DNA of 64,000 nucleotides. Source: Lentinus brumalis (Eukaryota > Basidiomycota > Agaricomycetes > Polyporales > Polyporaceae). Position numbers and translations under genes: made by a program. Shown one piece after another: positions 10,115-22,262 of this stretch; the stretch's first letter is position 1; each line of letters opens with the position of its first letter. The stretch spans positions 1-64,000 of the forward strand of contig MARA01000025.1 of NCBI GenBank assembly GCA_001792895.1, in the 5' to 3' direction. The notes beneath the pieces are model-generated. The model had not been told where the DNA came from. It made no database searches and saw only the letters and a list, made by a program, of their open reading frames with translations.

Positions 10115-13054
10115 TCACTGCATCAAATCGACACCCACCTTCCCCGGGTTGAACAAGTTGGGCAAGTCAATGGCCTTCTTGATCGTCTTCATGAGCTCGA
10201 CCGTGCCCTCCCCGAGCTCCTCGTACAGATAGTCGCGCTTGCCCATCCCGACGCCGTGCTCACCCGTGCACGTCCCGTCGAGCGCAATCGCGCGGTGGAC
10301 CATGCATGCGACGGCCGCGTGCGCCGTCTCCAGCTCCTCGTCGTTCGTAAACAGGAGCAGCGCGTGGAAGTTGCCTGTGCGAGAGTCAGCGTGCGTTAAG
10401 CAGCGAGCTGCGCTTGTATATGTACACACCATCTCCGACGTGTCAGACGATCGTGTAGACGAAGCCGTGCGCCTCGAGGTCCTCCTTCGTGCTGTGAACG
10501 AGCACTGGGAGACGAGACGGAGGAACTTGTTGCAGGTCAGCATTTTCGTTGCACCCTTCCACTGGACGCGCACACTCACCAGACGTCCGTGATCCAGCCG
10601 CGTGCGCCAGGGATGAGTGCGAGGCTCGAGTCAAGTGTGTTCTTACTGTCTGTCCAGAGGTTCGCCTGCTCACTCTTCGCGAGCGCGAACCTGGTCCCTC
10701 CGTGCTTCTGCGTGATCTTCTTCACAATGTCCGCGGTCTCCTGCAGTGCGCGCGGAGTCGGGCCCTGGAACTTGAAGAACAAGCTGTCCTTCTCCGGGCA
10801 CTTGCGGCTCGACATCCCGTAGATATTCGTCGCCTTCATGAACGGTTTGTCGCAGAGCTCGACGCATTCTGCCGGTCGTGTGACCCGACTCCCGTCAGCG
10901 GGGAGTCAATGGAACGTGTGGGGACGACTTACGGATGCCAACACCAGAGTTGACGATCTCGCTGACGGCCTCAGTCGCCTTGCGTACTTCGGGGAACTGC
11001 ACGACGGCGACGTTCGTCGGGAGCAGCGGGGCCAGACAAAGAGTGACTGCACAGGAACATCAGCAGGCCAGCCATGCAGCGCTGCAGACGCACGCACCTT
11101 CGATGACGATGCCGAGCGTGCCTTCCGCTCCAATAAAGAGCTTCGTCGTGTCGAAACCAGCGGACGACTTGCGAACCCGCCTGAGAGTCTTGATGACCTC
11201 GCCCGATGGCAGGACGATTGTCTGCACAGGCGTGAGTCGAGAAGATGCGGGAACGGCGCGAAAAACCTACCGCGTTCAAGGGCCACTCTGCCTTCGCCGT
11301 CCCGTACCAAACGGCGTTAGCTGGGCAACGATCAGCGAGTTGCATGAATCTCCATAGGAAGCCGTGCACGTACTGCCTGAGCAACCGGTACTGAGCATAC
11401 CGCCGATCGTTGCACTAGGAGCCGAATCAAGCTAACGACCGCTCAGGCAACCGAGAAGCTGACTCGCGTTGCGGCGGCTATTAGTATATACTGGGAAGAA
11501 CAACTGAATGCCTGGCAACAGTGCAACCTCGCGTGAGCATCTGGCAATTAGCGAACGGTCTGCGCAGCGCACCTTTCTTCTTGAGGATCTCGTTCAGATC
11601 CATCCACCGGATACCGGGCTGGCAAACAACGTCCGAGACTCGAGTCGGCCTCTTCACTCGCAGCAAGATCAGCGGTCTTGTCCTTCTCACAACAGGCGAC
11701 GCACCTCAAACTCGATGATCCTGTCCATCTTCGACATGTCCACGCAGATCCCGCCGACGGACGGCTTCGGAAGCATCGTTAGTCAAGGAGAGCGCTATCA
11801 AAGAAGACCAACATACCGCTCGGAAGTGCCCTCCCAGACTCGTAACCCCGGAGTATGGGATTACGGGCATCTTGTACTTAACAGCCGTCTTGATGATCTT
11901 CCCCACGTCTTCCGTTGACTTCGGATACACGACTACGGAGGGCTTCGAGCCTGTTGTACAATTCAGCCTGTCGCTCCCATCTCAAGAACGCATTGGACCA
12001 TCCAGGAGAAGGAAGATGGGAGCGGGAAAGCGGTCTGCGAGCTGCCAGACGATCCGCCAGAGGTGCGCGTAACTGGGGCGTGACGAGAGGTGCAGGTGGC
12101 ATCGGGCTCTTGCGCGTCGAGCGCGATGTCGATGTCAGAGGCTCCCGTTGCGGAGAGGACAGGGGAGTCGGAGTCCATGGAGACATCCTCCGTAGCAGGC
12201 TTGAACGGCGTGTCGGGTCGACGACGTGGTTGCGAATCAGGAGAGGCAGGGCGGCCAAGTCACCAATCCGGGCAACTTCCACTCACGCGACCCGCCGTCG
12301 TCATTCATTGCCTCGGAGCTGTTTCTGTCTCGTCGGCCAAGGATTTCAAGTCCGTGAGTGGCTTCAACCACACGTAGGCTTTGCTCGAGACTGACGGCAC
12401 GCAGAAGAGCTGAGTCAAGCCAGCGAATTCGAGGGAGGCGACTGGGAGGAGGCGAGACAAGGCAGGCAATAGACTCGGGTGGGAGGTGCGTACAACGAGG
12501 CGGACGGTCATAGTGACGTGATCCCGCGACACGGATGGCTCAGCGATAGGGAGGAGCAGGACGGCATGTTCAACGGACTGGTCTGCGGCACGCCAGCCCG
12601 CACACCAGACAAACCGCGATCACGGAAGGGAAAGGAGCGGATACGCACCAGGATAATAGTCGTTCTCCGAAAACCCGTGTTCCTCCAAGTCCTCCACGTC
12701 CGTCGTGACAGCATCCTCATCCGGGAACAACTTCTTGAGTTGCTCGATTGCTTCTTTGAGGTCCTGAGGCGAGCCGTACTGGCTATTCAGCTCGACGTGG
12801 GCCGTGTTGCATTCCGCGTTGCCGGTCCACTGGGATGCAACGTAGTAGGCAATCGCGCTGCTGAGGATCGATCCGGCGGTGAATGCTAGTAGTGCCGCAT
12901 TCGTACCTTTCGTACGAAATTGAGGAGCGTCGGTCGAGGCGGTAGAGCTACTCCAGCGCGAGCGAGGCTTCACAGTGTCGCAAAGCGGGCGTCGCTCACA
13001 GAGTCTGTTTAGTGAAGATAGCAGAGCAAGACGGTATGGCGATGCAAGCTGCAT
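10115..13054 (-). pseudogene. D-lactate dehydrogenase (cytochrome), DLD1-like, apparently decayed
   Basis: DLD1-type enzymes are mitochondrial FAD proteins that oxidise D-lactate to pyruvate and pass electrons to cytochrome c. The start at 13054 gives an Arg/Ser-rich presequence, then a membrane segment (ALLAFTAGSILSSAIAYYV). A FAD_binding_4 region follows (PVIPYSGVTSLGGH, DPGPG-like [37 protein letters not shown]). The C-terminal FAD-oxidase domain has GTCTGEHGVGMGKR and ends LFNPGKVGVDLMQ. Most exons join cleanly with 50-60 nt introns, but intron 1 (12648-11951) is about 698 nt. Two lesions lie close together. Splicing 10579-10526 leaves the next exon one base out of frame. The conserved Gly of GHVGDGNFH is replaced by TGA (10443-10445). 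Either would remove the catalytic C-terminus, unless these are sequence errors. Confidence 0.88.
11951..12648 (-). other. Unusually long intron 1 of the D-lactate dehydrogenase gene
   Basis: It begins GTGCGT and ends TACAACAG. Its removal joins DYYPG to SKPSVVVYPKSTEDV in frame, which matches the family. It shows no similarity that I can see to the long P450 intron, and contains no domain. Confidence 0.7.
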
Positions 13055-13140
13055 GGTCTTCCGCTGGTGTAGTCCGCTATTTAGAACGCAGATGGGAGTA
13101 GAAGGCAAGCTCGGGGAACGCAATCATCTCGGAAACTGAT

Positions 13141-13437
13141 CGCAGGCCCGTCACACGACGGGCAATGGCGCGTACCACCCCCCAGAACAGGCAAGGAATA
13201 TCGCCCGAATTGGTCTACTGTTCCGGTCCAGAATAGTTTGGGAGACCGGACCGGAATCTGTATAAACCGCACAAGTATCGAGTATTGATAGGCCCTTTCG
13301 GACTGTCAACTCTTTGTATTGGGCGCTACAAAGCTGTTACCAAACTATTACGGACCGGAACAGGAGATAATTTCTGACGATATTCCGGTCCTGTTCTGGG
13401 GGGCGGTACGGGCCACTGCCCGTCGTGTCAGCGCAGG
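13141..13437. mobile_element. Foldback MITE upstream of the D-lactate dehydrogenase gene
   Basis: A ~285-bp segment (13147-13431) has imperfect inverted ends of more than 100 bp. Both arms share CACGACGGGCA, CCCCCCAGAACAGG, GGAATATCG and CTGTTCCGGTCC...AATAGTTTGG in mirror order. The hexamer CGCAGG lies directly on both sides (13141-13146 and 13432-13437) and may be the target duplication. There is no coding capacity. It sits within 100-400 bases 5' of the dehydrogenase start, so it occupies that promoter. The superfamily is undetermined. Confidence 0.75.
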
Positions 13438-13857
13438 GAACAAGCACGAGTCCTCGACGCGAGCATTGCGCGCCTCTCAGACACGGTCACATGAACCCAC
13501 ATCTCCGACTTGCGCTCGAGCCAGTTTCTGCACTAACCACCACCATCATGTACACTCGACAGCGACTCTTTGGCTCTGGTACCGTCTGCTGCTCTGCGTG
13601 ACAGTAGGAATACTCGGTCACCACTAGCTGAAAGTGCAACGCATCTCCCCGTGAGTCTCGCATCTTCGTGTGCTAACGAAATATCGCTTGCCGACCGCAG
13701 GAACGGCTACAACTACGTAAAGTCAGATACCATCCGCGTATGTGCACTGTTGGTCCGTCCGTCACCCGCCAGCACATCCAATCACGACGGTGTCCGTCTC
13801 GACTCTCCCATCCCACGACTACCTCTCCAAGCTCAAACAGCGACCCACTCCGAAGCA

Positions 13858-14166
13858 TGGCCCACTGGCGCATGAGGACTCGCGGGCGCCGCGGTTACTT
13901 CGAGTACGGCTTCTACGAGATTGGCCCGCATCTCAAGTACTGTATACCGCGAGAGGAATCATGATGGTCCCGAAGAAGACCTGGATGTCTGCACGCCGCC
14001 TCGCGTGAATCGACAGGTGCCGGATGACCACATCTCCAAGCCCGATGCTGGAGAATCTGAGTCTGACTCTTTGAGGAAGCGGAAGCGGAACACGACTGAC
14101 AGCGGGGAGGGTTCTGCGACACCGCTGCCCGAGGCGAAGAAGGTGCGGATCTTGCTTCACTCGTAG
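13858..14166 (+). pseudogene. Possible small acidic/basic protein fragment with a frameshift
   Basis: A frame from 13858 reads RGYFEYGFYEIGPHLKYCIP then REES and stops at about 13965. A second frame continues HDGPEEDLDVCTPPRV, then QVPDDHISKPDAGESESD, then LRKRKRN, and ends at 14166. The two halves look like one protein with a Lys/Arg-rich, nuclear-signal-like tail, broken by a one-base shift near 13960. I do not recognise the family. An alternative is chance overlap of two unrelated frames. Confidence 0.35.
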
Positions 14167-14390
14167 TCCGATTCAACTGATTGCCGGGGTTCGCTGCAGC
14201 TGAAATCCGAACCTCGAGACCGCGCGAGAGATAGTATAGGCAACAAGTTGAACAAGGACCCGGTCGCGAGAGCCAAGCCGTTGAGAACGCCTGTTGCGGC
14301 GGGGCAGAAGCTGTCGCAGCTCGGGGAGTAGGGCAGAGTGTTGATGGGGGCATCGGCCGAGAGCCTCCCGCACGCTGGTACGTTGCACAC
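14157..14390 (-). other. Hypothetical C-terminal reading frame, convergent with the 13.9-kb fragment
   Basis: The minus strand encodes a Cys-containing stretch (SPSCDSFCPAATG), then a hydrophobic segment (LNGLALATGSLFNLLPILSL), then a charged tail ending SVESDYE. This looks like the end of a secreted or membrane-tethered protein. A possible acceptor (ACCAG) lies just upstream, but no convincing 5' exon was found. Its stop overlaps the plus-strand stop by about 10 bases. Low confidence. Confidence 0.25.
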
Positions 14391-15678
14391 CCACGTACAT
14401 CATCGTCTGTGACCGAAACCCCTTTTCTTCTATGACAGTCCGCGTGAAGCCCTCTGCGTTCGAGCCGCGATCTCCCTACCATATCGACCGTGTAACTCTA
14501 CGCTACGCTTCTTCCTGTGCCTTGGAGAGTCTTTGAACGCGCTGAACGTTCACCGAAGTATAGCAAGCCAACCGCTGCTGCGGGGCGGGCATTCGTCAAT
14601 ATGCGATTGTGTCAACACCGAACACCGAACTCAGGCTCGATCCCACCGCTCAATATCCCGAGTGCGATTCTCGCTGCTTGAACCTTCAGGCTGAGCGTCG
14701 TGCAGAGTACTTATGGAGCCATCTCGAGGGTATGTCATCGGTACAGATATCGTACTTTCCGATTCGCGCGACTCCAGGGACTTGCCGTAGCTGACGAGTA
14801 ATGCTCAGGGAACTTCCACCCGCTACTGCTGTACAGACATGGCACGGAGACCGCAATCGGCTGTTAGCCCTGCGCATCGGAAAGGTCAGTTGGTGACTCA
14901 GTCACGTCCGCTGTGCACAAATACTCATTCGTTCCTGTCAGCTCCGACAGCTGTGCGCCAATCTCTGACTGTCTTCCAGGGGGATCGGGGATCGGCTTCC
15001 TAGCTCTTCCTTCGTGACAAGGTAAGTTCTGAGGGTGTCTATACCCCCGATCGCCATACTGCGCGCGCTGATTCGATGCCGAACGTCTGCCTAGATACAT
15101 ATATGTCTTCTCGACCGTATCTCGAGGTACAGCACAGGTCTGTCATCAAGCTTCGACTACGGACGAACTTCGGCTTCGTGGGCGGCGCGCCCGCCGCCGG
15201 CGAAGTGAAGCGGTGAGGGCGATGGTCCTCGGCGGCGGTCTTGTGGTGGTATGCCTGAGACAGCTACGGTATGTTGCTACCACCAATACTGCATAATATC
15301 GCTGAGAGTGGGGTAACACACTGGAAGGAGATGGTGTGCAAAGGTGCACCATCTTGGAGAAGGTCTCCGAGATAGACACGTAAGTTCGCGTCAAAATCAC
15401 ATACTTTCTCATCGCTCTGTCGGGCGCACTGGGCTCGTTCTCAGGCTATGTCGACTATCTCCTCATGCCCACGCGGCGCCATCATCAATGTGATACATAT
15501 GTCCGAGGTCGAGCTCGCACGCTCGAACTCTCTTGCCCCCAACTCCCTCGACGCGTCCTTGATCGCGCTCATTCTTCGCCCTGCCCGTCAGCACACGCCT
15601 TGCAGGACCACGCCTGTAAGTTCAAACTTGTATCCGTAACGACTACCACGCCACTGAGCCGTACTGCTAGAATACCTC
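14391..15678. other. Intergenic, no gene recognised
   Basis: About 1.3 kb upstream of the first HET-domain copy. It holds a GC-rich hairpin near 15170-15210 (GGCGGCGCGCCCGCCGCCGG). The last 30-40 bases before 15679 resemble the region before the second HET copy at 27728, so the duplication began upstream of the start codon. Confidence 0.5.
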
Positions 15679-17793
15679 ATGTGGCTCCTGAGCACCGACC
15701 GCGCCGAGTTGAAGTTCTTCCCGTCGGTCCAGGAGGCGCAGAGAGCGCGCTTTGCAATTCTTAGCCACGTCTGGGACGAAGTTGAGCAGACCTTTCAGGA
15801 GACACAGGCCCTTCGCGTTCAGTGCACTCGAACGAACTCCAACCCCGCGATTTCTCCTCCGCCAAGGTCCGCGAGTCCTGCAAGCTCGCCGAGCAGCATG
15901 GTTACAAGTGGATTTGGAACGACGCCTCCTGCATCGACAAGACGAGCAGCTCCGAGCTCTCTGAGACGATCAACTCCATGTTCTCGTACTACTCCCACGC
16001 AGACGTGTGCTATGCGTATCTCGGAGACGTGCTGACGGACTATCAGCGGCCCGACTGGGACTTGTTCCGGCGCAGCAAGTGGTTCAAACGTGGGTGGACC
16101 TTACAGGAATTACTAGCGCCGCAGCTGGTCGTCTTCTTGTCTTCGGCTTGGAAGTTGATTTGTACCAAGTCGAGTCATGCACAATTAGTCTCAAAGGTCA
16201 CTGGAATTCCCGAGACAGTGCTACTGCTGGAGGAGGAGATATGGGATATGAGCATCGCGCGTCGCATGTCGTGGGCAGCAGATCGGGAGACTACGCGCCC
16301 CGAAGATGAGGCTTATTGCCTACTGGGCCTCTTCGACATCCGCATGCCCCCGCTCTACGGCGAAGGGCGGAAGGCGTTCCAGAGGCTGCAAGAGGAGATA
16401 ATGAAGAAGAGCATCGATCCGACCCTCTTCGCGTGGCGTGTGGATGAACGGAGCAACTTGACGGATACGCAAAAGGAGTCTCTCCTTGCCCCTTCCCTGC
16501 GCAATTCTCGCGTGAAGAGGCCCTGTCGTTCACACCGGGTACACTGCACACGATTTACGACCGCGTCTCACAGCACATTCAAGTAAGCTGTCAAGGTCAC
16601 AATTCTGACTCGATCGACGGCTCATGTCATGTTCGAATAGGCTAATAGCTTTCTGCCTACTATGACGACCATCTTGCGCCTCCTGGCAGGTGCCAGCACA
16701 TCCCTGGTACGTCTAAAGATTGATGATTGAATTACGGTTCGTTTGGCTCACCTGACGGGTATCAAGATCAAGTCGAGAACATGGGACCTCGTGAAGAAAT
16801 ATCGCTCAACGGCTTCACGCCGTGGAGTCCTTCAAGTTGGGCAGTCATCTAAACCCGCCGCGTACTATCCCTCCCAGCTGTCCGGAGTCCCTGACTTCGA
16901 AATCACGCCGTATGGCATTCGCGCCCGCTTGCCGATTCTGGAGACCTACTGGGGCTGCGCGGGTATCTTGTTTGTGTCTGACGGCGATGGCCATCCTCTG
17001 TGCCTCGAACTATCCAAGTGCGACAGTGCCATAGATCCGACACGCCCAGTGTATCGCGTGAGTTGGCCTTACGCGCAGATCGGACCTGGCAGGAGACTGC
17101 GACGCGTCTTCGAGCCTTATAGTACTCTGTTCTCCGCGGACACCTCGAAAGGACGCAATTTCTGGGCGCGGCTCTTCGCTGCACCTTGGAGGGAAATCTA
17201 CTTCGCACATAGTACTACCCCTGAGAGCTTGTCGACGGTACGGCTCCGCATCAATCGCGACGCCGCTGCCCCTTTCTACATACCCCCCGCAGCAATCGCA
17301 GAACTCGCGCGCGAACGACATGGATTGAAATTTGTTGACGCCACCCCGTTCGCGAAGCCGTCAACTTCGGGGGACTCATCAAGCAATATTGCAGCCACCC
17401 TCACGTTCGAGTTTCGTGAGTCGGATTCCACTAGTCGCAAGTAAGTCTTTCGAACTCTGTCCGCCAGGCCTCGAAGGCGAGCTACTCATTGATATCTGAC
17501 AGGAAGGAGATCGGGGTCCATTTGGGTCGATGTGCGGACTTGGACGATTCGTCAAGAGGCTGTCATTGGGCAGTAGTAGAAGTGACAATAATCCGGCATG
17601 GGCACCCCAGAATCGGCCGCGGTGGTACTACTGTTGTCCACAATTGCTGGGGGACCACATTGACAACTGGCCCCACCGTACTCGGTCATGGTCACTCAGC
17701 CTCCACAATGACCTCACACTTTCATTCGCTCCATCGCATACCAATCCCACACAAGACCTACAATACGTGCTGACGCAGATCCAAGTGTCCTAG
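15679..17793 (+). pseudogene. HET-domain protein, degenerate copy 1
   Basis: HET-domain proteins trigger incompatibility or cell-death responses when unlike fungal individuals fuse. This copy begins MWLLSTDRAELKFFPSVQ, the same start as the copy at 27728. At about 15830 a deletion of some 50 bases shifts the frame. The core continues in another frame as RESCKLAEQHGYKWIW through RRMSWAADRETTRPEDEAYCLLGLFDIRMPPLYGEG. The usual WIDxCCIDK motif is altered to WNDASCIDK. Later segments lie at about 16743-17442 (FEITPYGIRARLP and FIPPxxI-like parts) and about 17500-17793, where the frame shifts again. Two frameshifts and motif damage mark it as a pseudogene. It does retain a middle section that copy 2 has lost. 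Confidence 0.85.
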
Positions 17794-20448
17794 TGAATTC
17801 AGATGTTCTCCGAAGTATCTACGAAGGTTTCTGCGTCGCTTCCAAATTCCGGCCTTGAGGCGTTTTGTTGAGAACTGGACACGGAATATATACACGTGCG
17901 GCGGGGTACAAGACGCGGGAAGTTAGAATGGACTTGAATACTTAGCATAGGCTGAGGAGCGGAGGTCGTCGTGAGGCGAAGTGGGAGGACAGTTCGGGCT
18001 GTCGCTTCAGCCTGCACACTGGCGGTGAGGAGAATACAACCTGCTTGTCATGCTCGACAGCGCGTGCGGCACAGGCGTCGATAGCACAAAATCTACGAGA
18101 CCCTGTCACCAGCCGCGACGGCGAAGCTGCTGGGTGGAGAGCGTGCAGGAGCGCATCGAGGACAGCGGATGGGCAGGCGCACTCGCAATGATTGTCGACG
18201 CACATGTACGTCGCCAGTCCCAGTCGCAAGGGTTCGTTGTATGCGTGCTGACGACTCGAATCCTAACAGTATATTGGCGCGTCTCGTACAGCTTTGCGTC
18301 TTGGGCAGTGAAAATTGAGTGAAATGAGATGACCAAAAAGACTCAGACGGCTGACGAGCCCAATAATTACGTCTCCAGCTCGACACCGCATACATGCTCG
18401 TTGAAATGCTCGGGTGCGGGCATTGCCCGGCACGGCAGGCTTCACCAATAGCCCGTCACCGTTGCGCGAGCCCTGCGGATTACTCCTGGAAAGGCGAGAA
18501 AGCGTCAGCTTCGTCCAAAGAGGTGGCGCTGTGCCGGACCGTACCTCGAGTTCCACTCGCAGGCTGCGAAAGGCCCGCTGTGGGCGTCGGGCGACATTTT
18601 TCGCACTGTATACAGAGCCTGCACATTGTGGATCAATGATTACAATCCTCTGGAAGAGCGTCGGGACATGCCTCGGCCGTGACATTATGAAAATCGATGA
18701 GCGAGTCTGAGTCGCGTCCGGGCTGCTCAGAGACTCAGAGTAAGGCTCGCTGGTTCGCCCACGCTCCCAAGTTCGTGCCCTCGTCCCGCGTGCACGTGTT
18801 GGAGATGAACCTGGTAAATGTCAACACACTGCATAGGCCGACACGACGGTGAGCGACGAGACCTTCTATATTCGCCTGCGCTCCTGTCAGCAGGAGTCAG
18901 GACGGGTGACGTGCGAGCATCGAATGAGCTGGGCGTTGCCACGGGCTCTCCGGTCGAAGACGTGAAGCTGTTCCGGAGCCTTATGCGCGAACGCCTGCGG
19001 GGTAGTTGGAGATGCGTATATCAGACGGACACAGCTAATACTACGTACTTCGAGTGAGTCTTGAGGAGGGGAAGTGTCTTTGAGCGTGGGATCATCTCGA
19101 GCACTTTCGCGATAGCCTAGCAGACTTGACGAGGGAGCAGGAGCCACGCGGACGGACGAATGATGAGTGCAGGGCAGTTGTAGACGCTCCGCGAAAGTTC
19201 TATTGCGCGTTCGGAAGGGAAGTACACGAGAACTGAGTACTCAGTATACGACGCGTGCGTACCTTGGGTATGTATTACGCCTATGCGCGCGACCCAGCCG
19301 ACCTGACACGCGCCGTCCGACCACCCGCTCTTGTCCGCGAACACTTCGCTCATGAACGCGGCGCATTCTGCGTCGCGCGGTTTGTCCGTCACTGTGGTAC
19401 GCCTTGGAAGCACGCATCCGGCACGAAGGAGGTGGAGCGGATATGGCGGACGAGGCACGAGCGGTCGAAGAGTTGTCAACATTGACCCCATGCTGCTACC
19501 ATGCTGCGCGAGGTAGGTCGAGCATGTACAAGCGTTTTGAACTCCTGTTTTTTGGGCCCGTAGACCCCGAGACCTATCGCTAGCACTTGTACCTGGTGGG
19601 TGCAAATCTGAGGATAGGACGTCTCGCGAGTCGCGCTGGAGCATCCCCGTACATACCATGTTCAGTAGACTGCTGAGACACGCGTTGCAACAGCGTAAAC
19701 ACAGACTAAAAAGCCGTGTACACTCCGATCAGCTCAAGATCATCGCAGGATGTGCAGGTGGTATACGAGAGGGAGAGGCGGCGATGAGAAGACGAGTATG
19801 CGCGGCAGCTGTTAACCGACATGACAGATAGGCCAGCAGCGCGGGGGTAACCAATTCGCAGGAAATTCCGTCGAGATCGCCGCAACAGTGAGATGAAGAT
19901 AGAAGTTCAAGAAGTAGCTGGCTGGCGGCACGATGGCGGTAAGAGACAGAGTTCTGGCATGAGCGCTTTGAACCCGACGCGTCTCTCCTCCTGCCTCGAT
20001 CAACTCAGAACTGCTCTACCTCCTGACCTCGCTAGCTTGCCTTCAGAATACTAGACGGGATCTGGAGGCCCTCGCTGCAGTCAGCTTGATGTCTGGCCAG
20101 CAGATCTATCCGAGACCAGCGTTCTCGATCTCCCGGCGGCGTATTGTGGCAAACGGCAGCGAAATGGATAGATCGAATGCGAGAGCCATCGACGGATAGG
20201 AATGCAGCGTCTTGTGGTACGTCTTCTCTATCTGTTTGATTGCTGGGAGATCACAGTCGTGCGCACTACGCATCGTATCAACCTGTCGCCGATGCGGAGT
20301 ATCACCCGGCTCCCACGAACGAGCCGTATGAATGCAGGACAAGCAGTCCTCCTCTGTTGTTCTAAGCCTGGCACGCGAAATGGTGGCGAGATGCACCACT
20401 TGGAGTTACTACAATCGAAAACACTCGGTGGAGAGCACCAGGCGCAGG
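17794..20448. other. Gene-poor stretch
   Basis: About 2.6 kb downstream of the HET pseudogene. Frames up to 180 codons occur on both strands but lack recognisable motifs, low-complexity signatures or consistent splice sites. Nothing can be supported here. Confidence 0.5.
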
Positions 20449-21349
20449 CCGCCATCGGGAAAAACCTCCTTTGCGAATTTGTGCTCATTAGAGCAAATTT
20501 GCAGACATTACACCTACTCAGCTACGAGATGACACTATGTTGACAATTAGTGCTATAGAATCAACAGACTGTCGTTAATTGGCACAGACCACTTTGCGGT
20601 TGTTGTATTATACACTCGCATGTCAACATAGAATCACTCATATTGCAAAGCGAACAGACTTCGTTCAGCGAGTACAGTAGGTGCACATATGCGAGACGAC
20701 AACTACCCCAGTGTCCCGAAGCCTGCGTTGTAGCTCCCTACGGAGCACCGATGCTCACCTGCCTCCCCTCGCGATCTTCGCGACCATGTCCATTGACACA
20801 GTCTGTGCAGTCGCACTCCGCAAACTGGGACTTCATGCCATCGTGCAGATCACCTGTTCTCATGCCCGCGGCGCCAGCACGATCTCGCACTCCCACACTG
20901 GACGCCGTCCTACGCAGACAAGTCCTCCAGCAGCCGGCACCGTGATTCTCTTGCATATAGCTCTAAAAACGACTGAACTTACCAGTGCACAGTGGAATGC
21001 GGCCCGGTTTCTGACCGTCCAGCGTCCACCCTTCCCGTCACCATGATCATTCCGTCGCAAATTTGCGCTTGTGTCGCCTGGTTCCCGGGCTTATTCGTGG
21101 CAGTCGCTGCGTGGTCCGAGTCGTGATGGAACCTCTGCGTGGCTTGCAGGATGTGACACGAACTACCCCAAGTGTCGCACAAGTTCGATCGTCTGCGATA
21201 GCTGAGTCTATGTGGATGATAGAAAAGGCTGTAGCCTGAGCACGGAGGGCGGACTTTGGTGCAGGAAGAGGGAGAGAGCAGACGACGTCACTGTGGCGCT
21301 TCTAGCGCTTTCTAGCGCCCGTGTCCCGGGAAACTCCGAAGCAACGCAG

Positions 21350-21356
21350 TATATAT
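21350..21356 (+). promoter_or_regulatory. TATA-like box
   Basis: TATATAT is followed by a pyrimidine-rich stretch (CTCTCCTCGCTCTCTTCC) and then ATGs at 21426 and 21467. That layout is typical of a fungal promoter and leader. It supports the small frame that follows. Confidence 0.45.
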
Positions 21357-21466
21357 CAATGCCCGTTCGCTCTCCTCGCTCTCTTCCTCTCGGTTCCCGC
21401 TCTCACCTCTGCACTTCACCACAACATGTATCGTCGAGCCCCCGCCTGTTCTCTCGCCGCTCCATT

Positions 21467-21705
21467 ATGATGACTCTGTCTGACCGTTATCCTTCAAGTT
21501 CAGCAAGCACGGTGAGGCTCTCTTTATTACCGCCGTCTGCGTCAAGTGACTAACGACTCGAACGACTCGACAACCCCGAGATGACGCACAAGTTCACAGA
21601 GCCCTACACGGGCAAGAACCCCGTGCCCCACATCACGACGAAGCTCACGTCGCTCGTGAACCCGCAGAAGGCGACTAATGCGAAGGCCGAGCCCCACATT
21701 TACCA
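21467..21705 (+). CDS. Hypothetical small gene, 5' part
   Basis: Exon 1 (21467-21511, MMTLSDRYPSSSAST) and exon 2 (21581-21705) are separated by a 69-nt GTGAGG...CCCCGAG intron. Exon 2 encodes FTEPYTGKNPVPHITTKL followed by LTSLVNPQKAT. A GTACGT donor follows at 21706. The next exon could start at about 21831, but its frame soon runs into low-complexity DNA. I do not recognise the protein. The TATA-like box at 21350 and the splice signals are the main support. It may be a truncated gene. Confidence 0.35.
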
Positions 21706-22059
21706 GTACGTGAGCGCGTCGTCTACACACACACGTTCCTCGCACTCATCCTGATGAACGAGGTACGTTTCCATTCACTTCTACGCATCGAGTAGAGTTG
21801 TACTGATTCTCTATCTACGTACCTCCACAGCGTGCACTGTTGCTTTGGGCAGGAGTATTCGGCACATGAGCGTGAGTTCCTCAATTTCATCGTTTCGAGT
21901 CCATATTGTGAATATCCTCATCAACATGACATGCTCTCCCGCGTTCTGCGCATACCTTACATCCCTGCAATTAAGACTCTGCTCTCGCGCTTGCCGTCCG
22001 TCATTATCCCCTTGCCGCTTTGCCCACGCGACGTCAGCTCTCACTACTTGGACATCCAG

Positions 22060-22262
22060 GTGTCGCCCTTGCTCTCATTGACCCCTTGCTTCCCGCGCCC
22101 TTGCTCCCACCTTCACTTTCCCTCCCGCCCTCGCTCTTGCCACTGCCCTTGCCCTCGTTCTTGCTCACGCTCTTGCTTTGTGCTGTGTTGCTTTTCTGTC
22201 ACTTCCGCTCTCGTTCTCGCTTCTGCCCTCGCCACCCTCTGCTTGTCTCACCCCTTTCTGTT
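22060..22262. repeat. Pyrimidine-rich low-complexity tract
   Basis: The plus strand is made almost entirely of variants of CCCTTGC and CTCGCTCTTGC words. The strand asymmetry is strong. It may be an expanded microsatellite, and is not convincingly coding. Confidence 0.7.

Noticed and set aside
6030..13054. Biosynthetic gene cluster of P450 plus oxidoreductase
   Set aside because: The dehydrogenase is of the respi­ratory DLD1 type and appears dead. No synthase, transporter or regulator lies nearby.
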